Of a stretch of DNA of 56,310 nucleotides, positions 51,350-56,310 are shown in pieces; within the stretch, counting starts at the first letter, position 1, and the number at the start of each line of letters is the position of its first letter. Location of the stretch: contig NZ_BMMZ01000019.1 in the NCBI RefSeq assembly GCF_014646195.1, positions 1-56,310 of the forward strand, read 5' to 3'. A program made the translations under genes and the position numbers. This DNA is from Microlunatus endophyticus (lineage in GTDB: Bacteria > Actinomycetota > Actinomycetes > Propionibacteriales > Propionibacteriaceae). The notes beneath the pieces were generated by a model. The model searched no databases. It was not told the DNA's origin and saw only the letters and a list, made by a program, of their open reading frames with translations.

Positions 51350-52574
51350 CCTGACCGTCGAGCTGTACGGCAGCCCGATCGGGCGGTTGTCCGGAAGCTG
51401 GCAGACATTCGACTTTCACGCCGAGCCGGACGCGGTGAGAAGGTACGGGCTGGACAGCCTGATCCTGTCGGTCGCGATCCCGCTCGCCGTCGTCACGAGT
51501 CGAAGCAACCGGCGGAGGAGACAGGCGTTCTTCGCGGGCCTGCTTCCCGAAGGACGCATGCTCAGCCGGATGGCAGATGAGGCGGCGGTGGCCACCTACG
51601 ACACGATCGGGCTGTTGCGGCGTTACGGGCGCGATATCGCCGGCGCGCTCCAGATCTGGGATGCCGACGACCCGGGCGAGCCCAGGACCCCGGCGACCGA
51701 ACCGCTCTCCGAGCGCGCAGTTGCAGAGCTCCTCGCCCGTGTCGGTGACGAACCTCTGGCCAACCGGCCTGTTGGTGGCAAGACATCGCTTGCGGGTGTT
51801 CAGGACAAGATCGTCCTGGCTCGTACGGCCGATGGCTGGGCCCAGGTGCTCGATGGCTACCCGTCGACCCACATCCTGAAGCCGGAGACGATCGGTCATC
51901 CCTCGATGATCTACGACGAAGAGTACGGTTCGCGGTTTGCGCGGGCGCTGGGGCTCGCCGAGTTCGAAACTCGCCTCGAGACGTTCGACACAACGCCGGC
52001 GCTGGTCATCGAGCGATACGACCGAAACCCCCGTGAGACAGGTAACCAACGAATACATCAGGAGGATTTCAGTCAGGCGCTCGGCCTGTCAGGTGACCAG
52101 AAGTACCAACGCCATGGCGGAGGTGCGAGCCTCGCCCGCGTCGCGTCCACCCTGGCCCGGCATGCCGAGCCGGGCTCTCTCCGCACGCTCTTGATGTTGA
52201 CGACCCTGTCGGTCGCGATCGGCAACCTCGACCTGCACACCAAGAACATCTCCTTGCTCCATCGGACGGACCAGTCGATCACGCCTGCGCCGGCCTACGA
52301 TGTCGTTCCTCAGACCCATCTGCCCAATGATGGTGCGCTGGCGCTGATGATCGCCGGCAAGTATCAGCACGCTGCCATCAGCCGTGACGATCTCGTCCGC
52401 GAGGCAGCCGGATGGGGTCTGCGCGACGCCGCGAAGATCATCGACGACACCCTCGATCGGGTGCTCGACGTGACTGCGAGCGAACTACCAGATCCGCGGG
52501 CGTACGCCGGTCTGCTCGCCGATATCGCGAGGTTCGCAAGCAATCTGCGCGCCGGTCGGCCGGTCGGCGGGTGA
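51342..52574 (+). CDS. HipA-family serine/threonine kinase toxin
   Basis: A 410-residue HipA. Characterised members phosphorylate targets such as glutamyl-tRNA synthetase and induce persistence. The landmark segments are all there: TSLAGVQDKIVLA, THILKPETIG, ALVIERYDR, HQEDFSQALGLSGDQKY, the catalytic GNLDLHTKN and the metal-binding PAYDVVP. No residue looks lost, so it should be active. It is translated together with the antitoxin. Codon use and GC appear ordinary, but the AT-rich promoter region just upstream stands out. It lies between guaB3 and the P-loop/creatininase pair. Confidence 0.93.
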   Translation: MGDLTVELYGSPIGRLSGSWQTFDFHAEPDAVRRYGLDSLILSVAIPLAVVTSRSNRRRRQAFFAGLLPEGRMLSRMADEAAVATYDTIGLLRRYGRDIAGALQIWDADDPGEPRTPATEPLSERAVAELLARVGDEPLANRPVGGKTSLAGVQDKIVLARTADGWAQVLDGYPSTHILKPETIGHPSMIYDEEYGSRFARALGLAEFETRLETFDTTPALVIERYDRNPRETGNQRIHQEDFSQALGLSGDQKYQRHGGGASLARVASTLARHAEPGSLRTLLMLTTLSVAIGNLDLHTKNISLLHRTDQSITPAPAYDVVPQTHLPNDGALALMIAGKYQHAAISRDDLVREAAGWGLRDAAKIIDDTLDRVLDVTASELPDPRAYAGLLADIARFASNLRAGRPVGG

Positions 52575-52595
52575 TCCTGGATCCAGTCCGGGGGA

Positions 52596-53162
52596 TCAGT
52601 CCTCCGGCACGGCGCGGCGTAGGACGTAGACTTCTGGAATTGCGAGCTTGATCGCGGCGACCGTCTCGTCGAGTTGCTGATCACTGTTGTCGATCATGAG
52701 GTAGCGATAGTCGTACGCGTTGTCCTGCAGACTCGTGTCACCGATCGGATAGCCGGCGTCGACGCGGTCCCGCCACTCCTGGCTGGATGGCTTCGGACGC
52801 GCGATCCGGCGCTGGTCGCGGACGATCTTGGACGCGCGGAGCTGGACGACATAGAGCGCGAGATCGGATGGAAGACGGGTGCGGAGCGACCGAAGACCGT
52901 CGTAGGTGTCGCCGTCGAGGAAGCTGCCCGCGATCACCGTGGTGTAACCGGCATCCAGAAAGTTGGCGATCACAGCGGTGAGGTTCTGCCGGAGCAACTC
53001 CAGGAACGGACCGTCGAAGGTGAAGGGGTTGACCTGACCGATGTCCTCGGCGTCGATCTTCGCCCCGTTGGGGGTGTGCGGCAGCAGTGCGCTCATCACC
53101 GTGCTCTTGCCGGCACCCTCCTCGCCGGTGATCACGATCAGTGATCGTTGTTGATCAGGCAT
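52596..53162 (-). CDS. P-loop kinase-like protein (AAA_33/zeta-toxin-like fold)
   Basis: A 188-residue P-loop NTPase of the nucleotide/zeta-kinase-like type: Walker A VITGEEGAGKSTVMSAL (about residues 10-26), an acidic DAEDIGQVNPFTFDGPF stretch after it, and an Arg-rich lid-like region VRDQRRIARPKPSSQEWRDRV. Such proteins phosphorylate nucleotides, sugars or other small molecules; the substrate is unknown. The ATG at 53162 (MPDQQRSLIV) overlaps the end of the upstream creatininase-like gene by eight bases. It converges with hipA, 21 bp apart. Confidence 0.75.
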   Translation of the reverse strand: MPDQQRSLIVITGEEGAGKSTVMSALLPHTPNGAKIDAEDIGQVNPFTFDGPFLELLRQNLTAVIANFLDAGYTTVIAGSFLDGDTYDGLRSLRTRLPSDLALYVVQLRASKIVRDQRRIARPKPSSQEWRDRVDAGYPIGDTSLQDNAYDYRYLMIDNSDQQLDETVAAIKLAIPEVYVLRRAVPED

Positions 53163-53733
53163 CGCAGTCGTCTCCGGCAGCCGTGAGGTAGTCGGCCACC
53201 CAGTCGACGCAGGCCCGCCAGAGTCGGTCACCAAGATCGGCACTGGCGTGGCGAGGATCGCCGATCACTCCGGTGTCGCTGTAGGCGGCGAAGTCCAGAT
53301 CCGGGGCCGCCCCTGGATTCTCCACAGCCACTCGTACGACGGCTTGGTGCAGATCGTGCTGGCCACACCCGCGCCACACGACGACGTGCCTGAAGCCCTG
53401 TTCGAGGATCGACGAGATCGCGGCGACGACAAGTTGATCGTGCAGCGGCTCGGGCAGGTGCAGATAACCGGTGCCGAAGTTCCGGTGTTCGGGCGTCGGT
53501 CCCACTGGTATCGCCGGAAGCACCACGGTCATGCGATCGCGTCGCCGGTCAGCCTCGTTGGCCGCGGCGATCATGAGGGACTCGGAGAACCAGGTGTCGA
53601 AGTCGACCGGCAGGTGTGGTCCCTGCTGTTCGGTGCAGCCGAGCGGCAGGACGACAACCGTATCCGTCCGTGGCAGCCGATCGATCTCCTGGTAGGTCAG
53701 GTCCCCGTAGCGCACCGCATCATTCAAGCCCAC
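53155..53733 (-). CDS. Creatininase-family protein with altered metal site
   Basis: A 192-residue protein with the creatininase fold, shorter than the usual 240-260. The N-terminal GCTEQQGPHLPVDFDTW (residues 32-48) matches the family stretch that normally reads EQHGPHLP, so one metal-ligand His is Gln. The canonical NGHGGN motif is replaced by RGCGQH (residues 121-126). HRNFGTGYLHLPEP is recognisable. So the metal centre seems degraded or rebuilt, and amidohydrolase activity is doubtful. The start is a GTG at 53733. It overlaps the P-loop gene, so the two make one operon. Confidence 0.75.
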   Translation of the reverse strand: MGLNDAVRYGDLTYQEIDRLPRTDTVVVLPLGCTEQQGPHLPVDFDTWFSESLMIAAANEADRRRDRMTVVLPAIPVGPTPEHRNFGTGYLHLPEPLHDQLVVAAISSILEQGFRHVVVWRGCGQHDLHQAVVRVAVENPGAAPDLDFAAYSDTGVIGDPRHASADLGDRLWRACVDWVADYLTAAGDDCDA

Positions 53734-53857
53734 CTGAAGATCACCGCACCACTCATTTCGGATTCGAACAACGACGTTACAGAGGGCTCGGAGGTCGGCC
53801 GCAGGGTACTAGATTGACCTCAATTCCAGGATCGAGCGCGTACCGAAGAGGCTGCAG

Positions 53858-54775
53858 ATGGTCCAATCGCATGACCCACGATTTCCGGAGCCGAGCCGTA
53901 CCGGGACGGTGCCGTTCCGCGGGCACGAGACCTGGTACCGGGTCACCGGTGATCTTGGCGGCGACCGTACCCCGCTGGTCGTGCTGCACGGTGGCCCCGG
54001 CGCCGCCCACAACTACACCCTGATGATGGCCAATCTGGCCGCCGACGGCCGGGCGGTGATCCATTACGACCAGCTCGGCTGCGGCGAGAGCACGCATCTC
54101 CCGGACGTGCCGGCGGATTTCTGGACCGTCGACCTGTTCGTCGAGGAGCTGCGCACGCTCGTTGATCATCTCGGCATCGATAGCTTCCATCTGCTCGGCC
54201 AGTCCTGGGGCGGCATGCTCGCGCCGGAGGTGGTGCTCTCCGACAGCAGCGGTATCAGGAGCCTGACGATCTGCGACTCCCCGGCCTCGATGGAGCTCTG
54301 GCTGCGCGCGGCCAACGAACTGCGTGATCAACTTCCCGCCGACGTCCAGCAGACGCTGTTGCGTCACGAACAGGCCGGCACGACCGACGATCCGGAGTAC
54401 GCCCGGGCGATGCAGGTCTTCTACGACCGCCATGTCTGCAGGGTGGTGCCCAATCCGGTCGAGGTCTCCGACACGTTCGCCCAGATCGAGGCCGAACCGA
54501 CCGTGTACCACACCATGAACGGCCCTTCGGAGTTCCACGTCATCGGCAGCCTGAAGGATTGGACCATCGTCGACCGGCTGTCCGGGATCGAGCTGCCGAC
54601 CTTGGTGGTCGCGGGCGCCTACGACGAGGCCCGGCCGTACGTCTGGCAGCCGTTCGTCGACAAGATCAACGGCGCGCGCTCGCATGTCTTCACCGAATCC
54701 AGCCACATGCCACATGTCGAGGAGCCGGAGGAATTCCTTGCTGTGGTTGGCAATTTCCTGTCCGAGAACGACTGA
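53858..54775 (+). CDS. pip: Proline iminopeptidase-family alpha/beta hydrolase
   Basis: A 305-residue S33 hydrolase that removes N-terminal proline from peptides in characterised members. The oxyanion HGGPG motif (LVVLHGGPGAAHNY), DQLGCGES, the nucleophile GQSWGGMLAPE, an acidic AGAYDEARPY and the final His in SSHMPHVEEP are all present. The ATG at 53858 is used. It lies before an APC amino-acid permease on the same strand (30 bp gap), which suits peptide and amino-acid use. Confidence 0.9.
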   Translation: MVQSHDPRFPEPSRTGTVPFRGHETWYRVTGDLGGDRTPLVVLHGGPGAAHNYTLMMANLAADGRAVIHYDQLGCGESTHLPDVPADFWTVDLFVEELRTLVDHLGIDSFHLLGQSWGGMLAPEVVLSDSSGIRSLTICDSPASMELWLRAANELRDQLPADVQQTLLRHEQAGTTDDPEYARAMQVFYDRHVCRVVPNPVEVSDTFAQIEAEPTVYHTMNGPSEFHVIGSLKDWTIVDRLSGIELPTLVVAGAYDEARPYVWQPFVDKINGARSHVFTESSHMPHVEEPEEFLAVVGNFLSEND

Positions 54776-54805
54776 TCCGAGCCCAGAACGTACGGAGGTG
54801 GCGCT

Positions 54806-56203
54806 ATGCCAGAAGCACCCGAGGCCCAGCGCGAGGATATCGCCGAGTTCGGCTACAAGCAAGAGCTCAGCCGCCGGCTGTCGACCGTTGACCTGTTGAT
54901 CTACGGCCTGGTCTTCATGGTGCCCATCGCACCCTGGGCGATCTTCGGGACGGTCTTCAACGAGGCCAAGGGCATGGTGCCGCTGGTCTACATCATCGGG
55001 CTGGTCGCGATGATCTTCACCGCGCTGTCGTACGCCCAGATGTCGCGGGCCTTCCCGATCGCCGGATCGGTCTACTCTTATGTCGGCCGTGGGCTGCACC
55101 CGCGACTCGGCTTCATCGCCGGCTGGACGATCCTGCTGGACTACCTGCTGGTGCCGACGCTGCTCTACGTCTTCGCCGCCGAGTCGATGTCGGGCATCTT
55201 CCCCGGCGTGCCCAAGTGGATCTGGGTGATCATCTTCCTGGTGATCAACACCGGCGTCAACTACATCGGGATCTCCTTCACCGCACTGGTCAACAGGCTC
55301 TTCCTGGCCGCCGAAGTGATCTTCATCGTGATCTTCGTGATCATGGCCATCCTGGCGATCGTGCACGGCACCGCCGGGGCGCGGTTCACCACCACACCGC
55401 TCTTCAACCACCAGTACTTCAGCGCCTCGTTGGTGGCCACTGCGCTGTCGATCGCGGTGCTGTCGTTCCTGGGCTTCGACGGCATCGCGACCCTGGCCGA
55501 GGAGAGCAAGGGTGGCCACAAGTCGGCCGGCACGGCGATGATCCTCGGACTGATCATCGTGGCGATCTTCTTCATCAGCCAGACCTGGCTGGCCGGCATG
55601 CTGGTGCCGGACACGACCTCCTTCTCCGATGCCGCGGCCGGGAACGCCTTCTTCGACATCGTCCGGTCGGTCTCCACCCACGCCTGGCAGGTGGCCTTCC
55701 TGGCCATGAACGCCCTGGCGGTCGGCATCGCCAACGCGGTCGCCGCACAGAGCGCCACCTCGCGACTGCTGTTCTCGATGAGCCGGGACGGCCAGCTGCC
55801 GCGCTTCCTGTCCCACATCAATGCGCGTAACAAGGTGCCGGAGCGGGCGATCCTGCTGGTCGGCGGCATCACCCTGGTGCTCGGGTTGTTCTTCGTCGGA
55901 CAGCTCAGCCTGATCAGCAGCCTGGTCAACTTCGGCGCGCTGACGGCCTTCCTGTTGCTGCACGTGTCGGTGATCGGCTACTTCGGCGTACGCCGCCGGT
56001 CCCGCAACATCGTGCTGCACTGGATCGTCCCGGTCATCGGCTTCGCGATCATCGGTTTCGTGCTCTGGAACGCCGAACCCGCGGCCAAGATCGGCGGCAT
56101 CGCCTGGCTGATCATCGGCATCGGCGTGCTGATCTACTACAGCCGGCGCGGCATCGGCATCCTGCCCGAGCACCGCGCCGAGATCGACGCCGACGTCTCC
56201 TAG
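54806..56203 (+). CDS. APC-family amino acid permease
   Basis: A 465-residue secondary transporter with about twelve hydrophobic helices. The first segments are TVDLLIYGLVFMVPIAPWAIFG and VPLVYIIGLVAMIFTALSYAQMSRAFPIAGSVYSYVGRGL, the latter carrying the characteristic APC helix-1/2 to SYAQM-F-P-GS motif. The GxGxG-like glycine turns (GFDGIATLAEESKGG) mark helix 6. The ATG at 54806 has GGAGG seven bases upstream. The substrate is unassigned; the neighbouring prolyl peptidase suggests amino acids or amines. Probably cotranscribed with pip. Confidence 0.92.
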   Translation: MPEAPEAQREDIAEFGYKQELSRRLSTVDLLIYGLVFMVPIAPWAIFGTVFNEAKGMVPLVYIIGLVAMIFTALSYAQMSRAFPIAGSVYSYVGRGLHPRLGFIAGWTILLDYLLVPTLLYVFAAESMSGIFPGVPKWIWVIIFLVINTGVNYIGISFTALVNRLFLAAEVIFIVIFVIMAILAIVHGTAGARFTTTPLFNHQYFSASLVATALSIAVLSFLGFDGIATLAEESKGGHKSAGTAMILGLIIVAIFFISQTWLAGMLVPDTTSFSDAAAGNAFFDIVRSVSTHAWQVAFLAMNALAVGIANAVAAQSATSRLLFSMSRDGQLPRFLSHINARNKVPERAILLVGGITLVLGLFFVGQLSLISSLVNFGALTAFLLLHVSVIGYFGVRRRSRNIVLHWIVPVIGFAIIGFVLWNAEPAAKIGGIAWLIIGIGVLIYYSRRGIGILPEHRAEIDADVS

Positions 56204-56287
56204 TGTCCTCACTTGTCCGCACCGGCTACCGAGATCCGCGCTAGTGTTGCGCGTCATTAATTCGTTTACAGTGTGGGATGATGGTGT

Positions 56288-56310
56288 ATGCCATCAACTG
56301 TGTTCGAGGT
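56288..56310 (+). CDS. Possible start of a further gene, cut by the window end
   Basis: After the permease stop, ATG at 56288 opens MPSTVFE up to the window end, with a weak purine run before it (GGGATGATGGTGT). ATGs at 56278 and 56281 are alternatives in other frames. An AT-richer stretch upstream (CATTAATTCGTTTACAGT) could hold its promoter. Too little sequence remains to name it. Confidence 0.25.

Noticed and set aside
53777..56257. Very long minus-strand open frame opposite pip and the APC permease
   Set aside because: Asp/His/Gln/Arg-rich repetitive composition, antisense to two clear genes, no domain or ribosome site.

Overview
The base composition (very GC-rich, with frequent GTG starts and GTGA/ATGA stop-start overlaps) and the gene order point to a high-GC actinobacterium. 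The run rplM-rpsI-glmM ... coaA-glmS-acpS-nnr-alr-hydrolase-tsaE-tsaB-rimI-tsaD-groES-groEL ... guaB2-guaB3 is the actinobacterial housekeeping backbone. Product details (GNAT-TsaE fusion, LolA-like protein with an ABC pair, LuxR with FAD enzyme) would fit a Propionibacteriaceae member such as Microlunatus. That placement is an inference from memory, not the result of a search. No tRNA, rRNA, CRISPR array, phage gene or recognisable IS transposase was seen.

Region by region. 1-11.6 kb is mostly on the minus strand: superoxide dismutase (cut by the window edge), an RsmC-like methyltransferase, truA, trmB, a small membrane protein, then an ABC-2 exporter (permease and ATPase) with a LolA-fold lipoprotein-like partner. 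After these come, on the plus strand, an ABC-F ATPase and a membrane protein, and then on the minus strand a VOC protein, a flavin monooxygenase and citrate synthase. 11.8-31.6 kb is the housekeeping block: ribosomal proteins L13 and S9, amino-sugar synthesis (glmM, glmS), CoA and ACP (coaA, acpS), NAD(P)HX repair (nnr), alanine racemase, a DEAD-box RNA helicase, and the t6A tRNA modification set tsaE-tsaB-rimI-tsaD. Two insertions interrupt it: a DUF559 endonuclease-fold gene flanked by two near-identical palindromes (14.4-15.6 kb), and a histidine kinase / receiver / HPt phosphorelay (15.8-18.9 kb).

31.6-40.2 kb is accessory: two tandem paralogous cytochromes P450, a THUMP-like methyltransferase, SppA-type peptidase, and an FAD oxidoreductase facing a LuxR-type regulator. 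40.2-42.6 kb holds groES-groEL behind a double CIRCE operator, with a strong terminator after groEL. 42.7-48.2 kb is sugar and envelope metabolism: GH29 fucosidase, an LCP-like Tat lipoprotein, and a LacI regulator-uxaC operon. 48.3-51 kb is guaB2-guaB3. 51-53.8 kb holds a hipBA toxin-antitoxin pair with a promoter framed by two palindromes, and an overlapping P-loop kinase / degenerate creatininase pair. The window ends with proline iminopeptidase, an APC permease and possibly the start of another gene.

Most interesting to follow up are the palindrome-bounded DUF559 cassette at 14378-15560, the nested palindrome at 3035-3150, the 22-bp interrupted palindrome at 40354-40408, the phosphorelay without an output domain, the E-to-Q change in the second P450, and the strong over-use of TGATCA and GATCTTG words across the window.
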